Below are positions 7,877 through 15,948 of a stretch of DNA of 64,000 bases, in pieces. Location of the stretch: positions 1 to 64,000 of the forward strand of contig JAAYAK010000237.1 in NCBI GenBank assembly GCA_012719415.1, in the 5' to 3' direction. This DNA comes from Syntrophorhabdus sp. Lineage in GTDB: Bacteria; Desulfobacterota; Syntrophorhabdia; Syntrophorhabdales; Syntrophorhabdaceae. Both the position numbers and the translations under genes were made by a program. The notes beneath the pieces are model-generated. The model made no database searches. It was not told the DNA's origin and was given only the letters and a program-made list of their open reading frames with translations. Positions within the stretch are counted from its first letter, which is position 1. The number at the start of each line of letters is the position of its first letter.

Positions 7877-9529
7877 ATGGCATCCTTAGAAAACCAATAT
7901 ACATTCACACGTTTTGAGGAGGTGTGCAAGGAGCACTCCTCCAAGATCGCCCTCGTCTATCTTGGCGAAACCTTCACGTATGGACGACTGGAGACCCTCG
8001 TGCACAAGTTCGCCCGGGGCCTCTCCGACATGGGGGTGAAACAGCAGGACAGGGTGATGCTCTACATATCGAACTGTCCACAGTGGATCATCGCGAATTT
8101 CGCCATAAACAGGATCGGTGCCGTGACCGTTCCCGTGTCACCCATCTACACGGCCTTCGAGATCGAATACATGATCAACGACGCCGGCATAGAAACGGTG
8201 ATCTGCCTGGACACGAACTTTGTCTACGTGAAGGAGGTCATGGAGAGAACGAACCTGAAAAGGGTCATTGTCACGAACCTCGTTGATTTCATCTCGCCCT
8301 TCAAACGGGTGGTTGGCCATCTCTTCGACAAGATCCCCACGGGCAAGGTGGAAAAGGGAGACAGGATACACTTTTTCAAGGATGTGACATACCGGTCCCC
8401 GAACATACCGCCGGACATCACGATCGACCCGAAGACGGACCTCTCCTACATCATGTATACCGGTGGCACCACAGGTTTTCCGAAGGGCGTCCCTGGCAAC
8501 CACGTCGGAGAGGTTACCTACATAAACGACATCATGGAGGACGTGATCAAGGACTATGTCAATCCCGGGAACGATACCGTCCTCATGATCAACCCTCTCT
8601 TCCACATCATGGCGAAGGGTTTTTCCATAGCCTTCGGTTTCAACTATGCCAACACGGTGGTGCTCATGCCCATACCGGAGGTGGACCCCACGCTCTCCGC
8701 GATAGAGAGGTACAGGATCAAGTGGATGCTGGGCGTCCCGGCGCTCTACAGGATGATCCTCGAGAGCGATCGAGTCGACCAGTACGACCTGAGCTCGTTG
8801 AGGTACTGCTACTGCGGCGGTGATGTTCTTCCCGTTGAGGTCTTCAAGACCTGGCAGGAGAAATACTCCGTACCGCTTTACCAGGTCTACGGTTCCACGG
8901 AGATAGGCCACGTGACCTACAGCCTGCTCAGCCAGGAGCCGTCGCCCACCGTGATCGGGACTCCTTTGAAGACGAGGAAATCGATCGTCGTCGACAGGGA
9001 GACCCTGGAGAAGCTGCCGCCCGGCGAGCTGGGAGAGCTGCTTGTGACCTCTCCATACACGCTGAAGGAGTATCTCAATAAACCGGAGGAGACGGAGTAT
9101 TCCTACGTAAGACTGAACGGGGACATCTATTACCGCATGGGCGATTACGTCAAGATGAACGAGAGGGGAGAGCTGGAGTTCGTCGAGAGGACCGCCGACA
9201 TCATCAAGTACAAGGCGTACCGAGTCTCAGCGTCCGAGGTGGAGGCCGCCCTGCAGGACCATCCGACGGTCATCGGCGCCTGCGTCATCGGCGTGCCCGA
9301 CCCCAAGGTCGGGGAAAGGATCAAGGCGATCGTCGTTTTGAAGGAGGACGCGAAAGGGATCGGAAGCACCGAGCTTCTCAAGTGGTGCAGGGACCGGCTG
9401 GCCCCCTACAAGGTCCCAGGCTACATAGAGTTCCGTGACATGCTGCCGAAGTCGAAGGTTGGCAAACTTCTCAGGCGCGAGATACGGGACGAAGAGAAAC
9501 GCAAGCTCGAAAAGGAGAAGAGAAGGTAA
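7877..9529 (+). CDS. AMP-forming acyl-CoA synthetase/ligase
   Basis: 550 residues of the ANL superfamily. The P-loop-like motif YTGGTTGFPKG is at about residue 193, the YGSTEIGH motif at about 337, the hinge (MGDYVKMNERGELEFVERT) in the second half, and the C-terminal catalytic lysine in SKVGKLLRRE near 531. It converts a carboxylic acid, ATP and CoA to acyl-CoA through an acyl-AMP. Because it is the last gene of the Liv-type operon, it probably activates the imported acid in the cytoplasm. The exact substrate (fatty, aromatic or dicarboxylic) cannot be told from the motifs. RBS is AAGGGGTGAGG. Confidence 0.9.
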   Translation: MASLENQYTFTRFEEVCKEHSSKIALVYLGETFTYGRLETLVHKFARGLSDMGVKQQDRVMLYISNCPQWIIANFAINRIGAVTVPVSPIYTAFEIEYMINDAGIETVICLDTNFVYVKEVMERTNLKRVIVTNLVDFISPFKRVVGHLFDKIPTGKVEKGDRIHFFKDVTYRSPNIPPDITIDPKTDLSYIMYTGGTTGFPKGVPGNHVGEVTYINDIMEDVIKDYVNPGNDTVLMINPLFHIMAKGFSIAFGFNYANTVVLMPIPEVDPTLSAIERYRIKWMLGVPALYRMILESDRVDQYDLSSLRYCYCGGDVLPVEVFKTWQEKYSVPLYQVYGSTEIGHVTYSLLSQEPSPTVIGTPLKTRKSIVVDRETLEKLPPGELGELLVTSPYTLKEYLNKPEETEYSYVRLNGDIYYRMGDYVKMNERGELEFVERTADIIKYKAYRVSASEVEAALQDHPTVIGACVIGVPDPKVGERIKAIVVLKEDAKGIGSTELLKWCRDRLAPYKVPGYIEFRDMLPKSKVGKLLRREIRDEEKRKLEKEKRR

Positions 9530-9620
9530 AGGAAAGAGAACCGTTTCAAACAAAACCCTTAGTTTCACAGTTTCAGGTTTCAGGACAGAAGTGGCTTCAA
9601 GGCTGCAACGATTCAAGAAA

Positions 9621-9703
9621 GGGACGATTCATCTTGCTTTGCCATGCAAGGAGGACCTACCCCCCCTCCTCGATGGCAAGAGGGGGGCAAGCCGGATCGT
9701 CCC
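9621..9703. terminator. Long imperfect hairpin after the Liv/ligase operon
   Basis: The outer arms GGGACGAT and ATCGTCCC are perfect. Inner blocks CTTGC/GCAAG and TTGCCAT/ATGGCAA and GGAG/CTCC also pair, giving a stem of roughly 30 base pairs with internal loops. It is followed by a pyrimidine-rich tract (TTCCTCTTTCCC). It could end the 3190-9529 transcript or be a small mobile palindromic element; only the first role fits its position. Confidence 0.45.
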
Positions 9704-9757
9704 TTCCTCTTTCCCAGGATTCTTTCCCTGTAATTTCATCGTGCTTGGTTTAATCCT

Positions 9758-9786
9758 TTGTTTGGGATAACACGAAGGTGTAAAAT
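9758..9786 (+). promoter_or_regulatory. Sigma-70-like promoter for the M23 peptidase gene
   Basis: -35 TTGTTT (9758-9763), 17-base spacer, -10 TAAAAT (9781-9786). It lies about 110 bases ahead of the peptidase start. Confidence 0.45.
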
Positions 9787-9895
9787 GGTTTACAGAATTA
9801 CAGATGTATTTTGAATAGAGTCTAATGCAAAAACGTAAGGAGGCCGGTATTCTGGACCAATACGACAAGGACGCCGATCCCGTGTGGAGCGGGTC

Positions 9896-11143
9896 ATGAA
9901 TAGAAGCCACGCGGCGTATGGAATAGTGGTGCTGACGGTCGTTGTCTGCTTCGTGTTCCTTGCTTCATCGGGCAGCGATACGCGCAAGCCCGTCTTCAGG
10001 GATGACTCGCGGGTGAAGTTCAGAAAGGTGTCGGGCACGGTTCGAAAGGGAGACGTCCTTTCGCGGCTTTTCAAGCGCAACAATCTTCAGTCTGCCGATC
10101 TCAGGCACGCGAAAGAGGCTGCGGACGGTGTCTATGATCTTGGCAGGCTCTGCTCGGGCCGTCCCTACAGCATGACGATCGACACCGACGACAGGCTGCA
10201 CTCGCTCACGTACTGGATAGACGATGACACCTATCTGAATCTTTCGCGCGACGGGGACTCGTTGACCGCGACGATCGAGAAGGTGGAGTATGAGAATCGG
10301 CAGCTTTCCTTCGGTGGTGTCATCAGAGACAACCTGGTGGCCTCCCTGGGCCCCGGCAGGAACGCCTTGCTCCTTGCCCTCGACCTGTCGGATATCTTTG
10401 CCTGGGACATGGATTTCAACACGGACCTGCGGGAAGGGGACACGTTCAGGATAGTGGTTGAAGGTCTCTTCACGGGGAATACCTTCAGAAGGTTCGGCAG
10501 TATCCTGTCGGCCGAGTTCATCAACAACGGGCAGAGATACCTGGCCTACCGGTACGAGGTAAAGGGAAACGCGGGCTACTATGACGCCGATGGGAGGCCT
10601 TTGAGACGGGCGTTTCTCAAGGCGCCGCTCAATTTCCGGAGGATCAGCTCCCATTATACCGGCAGACGCTTCCATCCCATACTCAAGGTTCACAGGCCGC
10701 ACAGGGGCATTGACTATGTCGCCGCCACGGGAACCCCCGTTTCCGCCCTGGGTGATGGTGTTGTCAGTTTTTCCGGCCGCCGCGGAGGCTACGGGAAACT
10801 CGTTATCATACGGCACCGGAACGGCTATAGCACCTGGTACGGTCACCTGTCGAGCGTCGCGAAGGGCATCAGGAACGGATCGAGGGTGGAGCAGGGTGAT
10901 ATCATAGGCCGCGTCGGCTCCACCGGCCTCGCCACGGGCCCCCATCTCCACTTTGAGATGAGAGTGGCAGGAAGGGCAGTGAACCCCCTTAGGGTCCGCT
11001 GCGTTCGCGCGGAACCCCTTGGCGCGGGGCACAGGCCTCGGTTCAGGGAATACGTCGCTTCTATGAACCGTCGCCTCACAGAGGCGGTCGCCGTGGACGA
11101 CATGTCGATACCGTCGATGCTGGCGGCAATGGAGAAGGAATGA
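9896..11143 (+). CDS. M23-family murein peptidase, membrane-anchored
   Basis: 415 residues from ATG 9896, preceded by GGAG at a six-base spacing (a GTG at 9884 has no RBS). An N-terminal membrane anchor or uncleaved signal (AYGIVVLTVVVCFVFLA) is followed by a LysM/OapA-like region (VRKGDVLSRLFKRNNL). The C-terminal LytM domain has zinc ligands in HRGID and HLHFE plus the intervening HRNGYSTWYGH. It resembles MepM-type endopeptidases that cut peptidoglycan cross-links in the periplasm. The stop overlaps the start of the next gene, so the two are coupled. Confidence 0.9.
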   Translation: MNRSHAAYGIVVLTVVVCFVFLASSGSDTRKPVFRDDSRVKFRKVSGTVRKGDVLSRLFKRNNLQSADLRHAKEAADGVYDLGRLCSGRPYSMTIDTDDRLHSLTYWIDDDTYLNLSRDGDSLTATIEKVEYENRQLSFGGVIRDNLVASLGPGRNALLLALDLSDIFAWDMDFNTDLREGDTFRIVVEGLFTGNTFRRFGSILSAEFINNGQRYLAYRYEVKGNAGYYDADGRPLRRAFLKAPLNFRRISSHYTGRRFHPILKVHRPHRGIDYVAATGTPVSALGDGVVSFSGRRGGYGKLVIIRHRNGYSTWYGHLSSVAKGIRNGSRVEQGDIIGRVGSTGLATGPHLHFEMRVAGRAVNPLRVRCVRAEPLGAGHRPRFREYVASMNRRLTEAVAVDDMSIPSMLAAMEKE

Positions 11144-13611
11144 TGGAAGAAGACAAACTCCCACCCAAAGCGGAACGATACATTTGCGTCCATTGTCATT
11201 TTTACCAGCCGCCGCGGGAGAATCCCTGGCTCGAGTCCGTCGAGATACAGGACTCGGCTTACCCCTTCCATGATTGGAACGAGCGCATCACCTCCGAATG
11301 CTACGCGCCGAACCTGGCCTCCCGAATGGTGAACGGCTACGGCCGTATCACCGACATCGTCAGCAACTATTCCAGGATAAGCTTCAACTTCGGCCCGACC
11401 CTGCTGGCATGGATGAAGACCTTCGCTCCTGCCGTGTACGAAGGTATCCTCGAGGCGGACAGGCTGAGCGTCTCCCATCGGTCGGGCCACGGGAACGCCC
11501 TGGCCCAGGTATATAACCATATCATCATGCCGCTCGCCAATTCCCGCGACAGGAGAACGCAGGTGATCTGGGGGATCAGGGACTTCCGGAAGAGATTCGG
11601 ACGCGAACCGGAAGGGATGTGGCTCGCCGAAACGGCTGTGGACGTGGAGACTCTCGAGCACCTGGCGGTTTGCGGTATCCTTTTCACCATTCTTGCTCCT
11701 CACCAGGCAAAAAGGGTCAGGAAGATCGGTTCCGGCAAATGGAAGGACGTAACGGGGGGGCGCATTGATCCTACCCGTCCCTATGTCGTGCGGCTTCCTT
11801 CCGGCCACAGGATAACCGTCTTCTTCTACGATGGCCCCATATCGAGGGCTGTTGCCTTCGAAGGCCTCCTCAAAAGAGGAGAGGATCTGGCGATGAGGCT
11901 CGCCTCGGGTTTCCGGGCAGACAGGAGCTGGACCCAGCTCATGCATATCGCTACCGATGGCGAGACCTACGGCCACCACCACCGGTTCGGGGACATGGCC
12001 CTCGCCTTCGCGCTGCATCACGTCGAAAAGGAGGGGCTCGCGCAACTGACCAACTATGGCGAATTCCTCGAGAGATTCCCGCCGACGCACGAGGTGAAGA
12101 TCGAGGAGAATACCTCCTGGAGCTGCGCCCATGGCATTGAGCGCTGGCGCAGCGACTGCGGGTGCAACTCGGGTGGACACGGGGGCTGGAACCAGGCATG
12201 GAGGCGTCCCCTGCGCGACGCGTTGGACTGGCTGCGTGATGAACTGGCCCGGGCATATGAGGAAAAGGCCAGTCAGTATCTCCACGACCCCTGGGCGGCC
12301 CGGAACGATTACATCGATGTGATCCTCGATCGCGACAGGGAAACCGTTGACGAGTTCTTCACGAAGCACGGCCGAAGGGTGCTGGCCGGCGATGAAAGGA
12401 CCGAGGCGCTGAAGCTTCTCGAATCGCAGCGCCACGCGCTGCTCATGTACACGAGCTGCGGATGGTTCTTCGATGAGATATCGGGGATAGAGACGGTCCA
12501 GATCATTCAGTACGCGGGAAGAGCCATTCAGCTGATCGCGGAGGTGAGCGGCGATGACAGGGAGAGGGTCTTCCGGTCTCTTCTCGAGAAGGCGAAGAGC
12601 AACATCCCGGAACAGGGGGATGGCGCCAGGATATTCGACAGGTTTGTCACGCCCGTGGTGATAGATCTCAAGAAGGTCGCGGTGCATTACGCCGTTTCCT
12701 CGGTGATGGAAGACTTCGGCGATCGCACGGAGATATACAGTTACACCGTGGACAAGGAGGAGTATTTCAGGATAGCGGCGGGCAGGACGACGCTTGCCAT
12801 CGGCAGGGTCCTCATCGCGTCCCGCATCACAGGCGATTCCGAGCGGATCAGCTTCGCGCTTCTCCACCTGGGAGGGCATGCTTTCAACGGAGGGGTGCGG
12901 GAGTACCTCGGGAAAGAGGGTTTTCAGTCGATGAGGACCGAGATGACCGCCGCCTTCGAAAGGGCCGACTTCGCAGACGTATTCCGCCTGATGGACCATC
13001 ATTTCGGAATGCACAACTATTCCTTCACCAGCCTTTTCAGGGACCGGCAGCACGCGGTCATGAACCTTCTTTTGAGGGATACGTACGACAAGTACGAGGT
13101 AGCCTGCAGGGAGCTCTTTGAGGGCGAACGGATCCTCATGAACTTCTTCCGCGAGGCCGGCATGACGGTTCCCAATGTCTTCAGGGCCGCCGCCGAGTTC
13201 ATTCTCAGTCTTGATCTCAGAAAGGCCTTTTCCCAGGACACTCTTGACGCGAACCGTATCCGCGGACTTGTGAACGAGGTCGAGAAGTGGGGTCTTGGCT
13301 ATGATACGGTTCAGATGGAGACGATCATCAGGAAGAGACTGGAAGGTCAGATGTCCCTCCTGCAGGCGGACCCATCGGATATCGCGCTCATCGAGGCCGT
13401 GAAGATGAGCGCGGAACTCTCCCGGTTGTTACCCATCGAGGTGAACCTCTGGGAGGTCCAGAACATCTACTACTCCATGGCGAGATCTGTCTATAAGAAT
13501 ATGGTGAAAGAGGCGTCCGGGAACAGACCGGAAGCGGTTCAATGGGTAAAGGCCTTCGTTGATCTCGGGGAGAAACTTGGTTTCGACATCGGGTCGATCC
13601 CGGGTCGCTAG
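11140..13611 (+). CDS. GH57-like glycoside hydrolase with DUF3536 domain
   Basis: 823 residues starting at ATGATGG overlapping the peptidase stop; a second ATG at 11143 is equally possible. The N-terminal (beta/alpha)7-type catalytic region shows the GH57 opening VCHCHFYQPPRE-like block (ICVHCHFYQPPRENP), the glutamate-bearing block GMWLAETAVD, and the ATDGETYGHHHRFGD block. The C-terminal half (about 450-823) is helical and matches the DUF3536 type. Family members act on alpha-glucans; no signal peptide is seen, so it is cytoplasmic. Its coupling to a murein peptidase is unusual and not explained by the family role. Confidence 0.85.
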   Translation: MMEEDKLPPKAERYICVHCHFYQPPRENPWLESVEIQDSAYPFHDWNERITSECYAPNLASRMVNGYGRITDIVSNYSRISFNFGPTLLAWMKTFAPAVYEGILEADRLSVSHRSGHGNALAQVYNHIIMPLANSRDRRTQVIWGIRDFRKRFGREPEGMWLAETAVDVETLEHLAVCGILFTILAPHQAKRVRKIGSGKWKDVTGGRIDPTRPYVVRLPSGHRITVFFYDGPISRAVAFEGLLKRGEDLAMRLASGFRADRSWTQLMHIATDGETYGHHHRFGDMALAFALHHVEKEGLAQLTNYGEFLERFPPTHEVKIEENTSWSCAHGIERWRSDCGCNSGGHGGWNQAWRRPLRDALDWLRDELARAYEEKASQYLHDPWAARNDYIDVILDRDRETVDEFFTKHGRRVLAGDERTEALKLLESQRHALLMYTSCGWFFDEISGIETVQIIQYAGRAIQLIAEVSGDDRERVFRSLLEKAKSNIPEQGDGARIFDRFVTPVVIDLKKVAVHYAVSSVMEDFGDRTEIYSYTVDKEEYFRIAAGRTTLAIGRVLIASRITGDSERISFALLHLGGHAFNGGVREYLGKEGFQSMRTEMTAAFERADFADVFRLMDHHFGMHNYSFTSLFRDRQHAVMNLLLRDTYDKYEVACRELFEGERILMNFFREAGMTVPNVFRAAAEFILSLDLRKAFSQDTLDANRIRGLVNEVEKWGLGYDTVQMETIIRKRLEGQMSLLQADPSDIALIEAVKMSAELSRLLPIEVNLWEVQNIYYSMARSVYKNMVKEASGNRPEAVQWVKAFVDLGEKLGFDIGSIPGR

Positions 13612-13805
13612 AGAGAATTTCGGAAAAGGCCACATCCGTCCATCGTCGGGGCCGCCCGTCCGGCCTGCCCATGGTGAGAGGACGGTGTGTTTGCCCTGAA
13701 AGCTCTCTCGTTTTTGTTGGTGCGTTAGCTGATCGCTTTTCGCGCGGGGCGTGAATGTGAAACCCACCCCTGTTCCTGATACCTTTGCAACGTGGATCTG
13801 CGGCC

Positions 13806-14006
13806 TCAGGCCGTCTCTTCCTCTTCCCCGGCTGATGTTTCTTCCCCGGTGGTTTCCGCTTCGGCAGCAGTTGTCTCTTCGTTGATCTCTTCTTCGGGTT
13901 CCTGTTTCTTGTGACCCTGTCTTCTCATCATTTTTTCCTGGGCTTTCTGCTGACGCTTGATCTCCTTCTGCCTTTTCAAAAAACTGTTTGGGTTGCGTTT
14001 CGCCAT
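13806..14006 (-). CDS. Small charged protein, basic N-terminus and acidic tail
   Basis: 66 residues: the first half is Lys/Arg/Gln-rich (MAKRNPNSFLKRQKEIKRQQK) and the second half is nearly all Glu, Ala and Thr. The start has a clear RBS (AAAGGAGCC). Small proteins with this KRQKE-type N-terminus recur in deltaproteobacteria, but no function is known to me. It is probably an RNA- or ribosome-associated factor by composition only. It converges on the GH57 gene. Confidence 0.65.
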   Translation of the reverse strand: MAKRNPNSFLKRQKEIKRQQKAQEKMMRRQGHKKQEPEEEINEETTAAEAETTGEETSAGEEEETA

Positions 14007-14248
14007 TCAGGCTCCTTTCTTCTTCCCGGTGTTTCTCCCGGTGCTTCCATGCGATATCTCCGGTGACCTGCCCGGGGAGAAATGGGTCATGGTAAGATGC
14101 AGATATGGATTATGACGTGATTTGAAGGGTTTGTCAAGAGAACCGGTTACAGGTTATGGGTAATGGGTCATGGGGGATGACGGAGATCTGCGTCTCCGGC
14201 GGGGTTGCAGCCTGAATGATACCAGAGGGACTCATAATGGGATTGTCC

Positions 14249-14710
14249 TCAGAATATTCCCGCATTCACACCCTCGGCGATGGTTTCGCCGAGTTCTCTG
14301 CACAGGGCGAGCATGTCGGGCGTGACGGGACCCTTGCATATTATGGGATTTTGCACCTTTTTAAAATTATAGCCCTTGCAGATGCGTTCTATGTGTCTGA
14401 CGGCTCCGCTGCCGTCATTGCCCGCGCTGATGACAATGGAGTAAGGTTTTTTTCGGGTCCGCGGGTCGTCTTTCAGTTCTTCGTATGTCCTGTCGAAAAG
14501 GTCTTTCATCGCGCCCGACATGTAGCCGAAATACTCGGGGGAGCAAAAGACGACGGCGTCGCAATCCCGGATATCGCCGGCGGTGGTTTCAAGGGCTTTT
14601 TTCATCTTTGCCCGTGCGTTCTTGGCCTGTGTTATCCCGGCGGCCACCGCCCGGGCCATCTTTTCCGTGTTGCCTGTTTGTGAGTGAAATGCGACAAGTA
14701 TATGGGCCAT
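14249..14710 (-). CDS. Flavodoxin-family protein
   Basis: 153 residues. The phosphate-binding loop HSQTGNTEKMA near residues 9-19 and the FMN-contact segment FCSPEYFGYMSGAMKDLFDR are typical of the flavodoxin/WrbA-like fold, and SAGNDGSGAVRHIE gives the third FMN loop. It is a cytoplasmic electron carrier or NAD(P)H-dependent flavin reductase. Length is normal. RBS is GGAAGG. It stands 36 bases before the small secreted protein on the same strand, so the two may be cotranscribed. Confidence 0.88.
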   Translation of the reverse strand: MAHILVAFHSQTGNTEKMARAVAAGITQAKNARAKMKKALETTAGDIRDCDAVVFCSPEYFGYMSGAMKDLFDRTYEELKDDPRTRKKPYSIVISAGNDGSGAVRHIERICKGYNFKKVQNPIICKGPVTPDMLALCRELGETIAEGVNAGIF

Positions 14711-14746
14711 TTCGGAACCTTCCGGGACAAATTCCCCTGCCGCCCT

Positions 14747-15013
14747 CTAGGGCTTGATCGTCTCAGGCGGGTTGCAGCCTTCGATGCTGGCGCAATCCTC
14801 GGGGATCCTGGGAGGCTTCGGGCAACCCTCGATGCTCTCGCAATCAGCGGCAATGCACATGCACGACCCGTTCGGCTGCAGGTACGCCTTGTAACCCGGG
14901 CCGCACACCGCATCGGTGCAGGGCACCTTTGACTGGGCAAACGAGACACCCTCTGTCATCGAGAACAAAAGGGCCATCGCGATCACGACAAGAACAACAA
15001 CCCGACAACACAT
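14747..15013 (-). CDS. Small secreted Cys-rich protein with a duplicated motif
   Basis: 88 residues with a signal peptide (about 1-26, ending SFAQ) and a strong RBS (AGGAGGTAAGG). The mature part has eight cysteines. The block DC(E/A)SIEGC(P/N)(K)PP occurs twice in its last 33 residues, suggesting a short internal duplication. It is probably periplasmic and disulfide-bonded. I do not recognise the family. Confidence 0.7.
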   Translation of the reverse strand: MCCRVVVLVVIAMALLFSMTEGVSFAQSKVPCTDAVCGPGYKAYLQPNGSCMCIAADCESIEGCPKPPRIPEDCASIEGCNPPETIKP

Positions 15014-15093
15014 ACCTTACCTCCTCAGCACGACCTTATCACGATTGCTATTATCCTAATTTGCGCAGGGCAAAGAGTAAAGCACAAAAACCA

Positions 15094-15129
15094 TTCCAAC
15101 AGTTCCAACGGCTCTAACGGTTCCAACGG
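15094..15129. repeat. Four 9-base tandem repeats (TTCCAACGG type)
   Basis: Units are TTCCAACAG, TTCCAACGG, CTCTAACGG and TTCCAACGG, ending just beyond the stop of the ABC ATPase gene. One of several short-period arrays found only between genes in this window. Confidence 0.8.
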
Positions 15130-15132
15130 TTT

Positions 15133-15945
15133 TCAGAGATATTCCCTCCTCATCTCCTCTATCATGTCGGCAGTGAGCTTCTCCTGTTTTCTCAGGTCCG
15201 CGAAGCGGTCGAGGAGGTCGGTGGTGGTGAGGTATTGCTTGTCCTTTCCCGAGATCTCCTCAATGACCTGACCCTTGTGCATGAGGATGGTCCGCGAGCC
15301 CAGCGCGAGGGCCTGCTGCATGCTGTGGGTGATCATGATGGTCGTAAGGTGGTAGCGGGCGATGAACCGTTCCGTGAGGGCCACCACCTGGGCGGCGGAC
15401 TTCGGGTCGAGGGCCGCCGTGTGTTCGTCGAGGAGCAGGACCCTGGGCTCGTTCATCACGGCCATGAGGAGAGTGAGGGCCTGCCTCTGGCCGCCGGAAA
15501 GGGTGCCGATGGTGTTGTCGAGCCTGTTTTCCAGCTGCATTTCCAGCATCCGCACTTCCTCCCCGTAGACGGCCAGACGCTCGCGGGTGAGGCCGGGGAC
15601 GGGGTAGCGGGGCTTGCCCCTCATGAACGCGAGGTGGATGTTCTCCGCTATGGTCATGTCCGGGGCCGTTCCCATGAAGGGGTTCTGAAAGACGCGGGAG
15701 ATGAAGCGGGCGCGATGAAAATCCTGTTTCTTCGCCATATCCTCACCGCCTATGGTGATCGTGCCGCGGTCGGGGAGGAAGGTACCTGCGATGGCATTGA
15801 GAAGGGTGGACTTCCCGGAGCCGTTCGTTCCGATGATGGTCAGGAACTCTCCCTCTTCGACATGGAGATCGACGCCCCGGAGTGCGTAAACCTCGTTCAA
15901 GGTGCCGGCATTGAAGGTCTTGTGATAATCGACGATCTTTATCAT
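15133..15945 (-). CDS. ABC transporter ATP-binding protein partnered with the permease fusion
   Basis: 270 residues. Walker A GTNGSGKST, signature TLSGGQRQALTLLMAVM, Walker B VLLLDEHTAALDP and switch TITHSM-like MITHSMQQAL are all intact. It starts three bases after the permease stop. The set (this ATPase, a LivH/RbsC-like permease and PF04392-like binding domains) resembles the TrpXYZ/“ABC_sub_bind” importers, whose known substrates include aromatic amino acids. The actual ligand is unknown here. Confidence 0.9.
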   Translation of the reverse strand: MIKIVDYHKTFNAGTLNEVYALRGVDLHVEEGEFLTIIGTNGSGKSTLLNAIAGTFLPDRGTITIGGEDMAKKQDFHRARFISRVFQNPFMGTAPDMTIAENIHLAFMRGKPRYPVPGLTRERLAVYGEEVRMLEMQLENRLDNTIGTLSGGQRQALTLLMAVMNEPRVLLLDEHTAALDPKSAAQVVALTERFIARYHLTTIMITHSMQQALALGSRTILMHKGQVIEEISGKDKQYLTTTDLLDRFADLRKQEKLTADMIEEMRREYL

Positions 15946-15948
15946 GGG

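Larger units (their letters stand above)
9530..9895. other. 366-base intergenic spacer
   Basis: No credible gene. It holds, in order, a short stretch of imperfect GTTTCA-type repeats (about 9543-9590), a large imperfect hairpin (9621-9703) and a sigma-70-like promoter for the peptidase gene (9758-9786), the last two described separately. Confidence 0.6.

Noticed and set aside
3190-9529. Leucine/isoleucine/valine importer
   Set aside because: The family fits, but an acyl-CoA ligase as last gene and a sigma-54 two-component system favour a carboxylic acid; the substrate is left open.
10843-13053. 736-codon open frame on the minus strand
   Set aside because: Antisense of the GH57-type gene with no recognisable domain.
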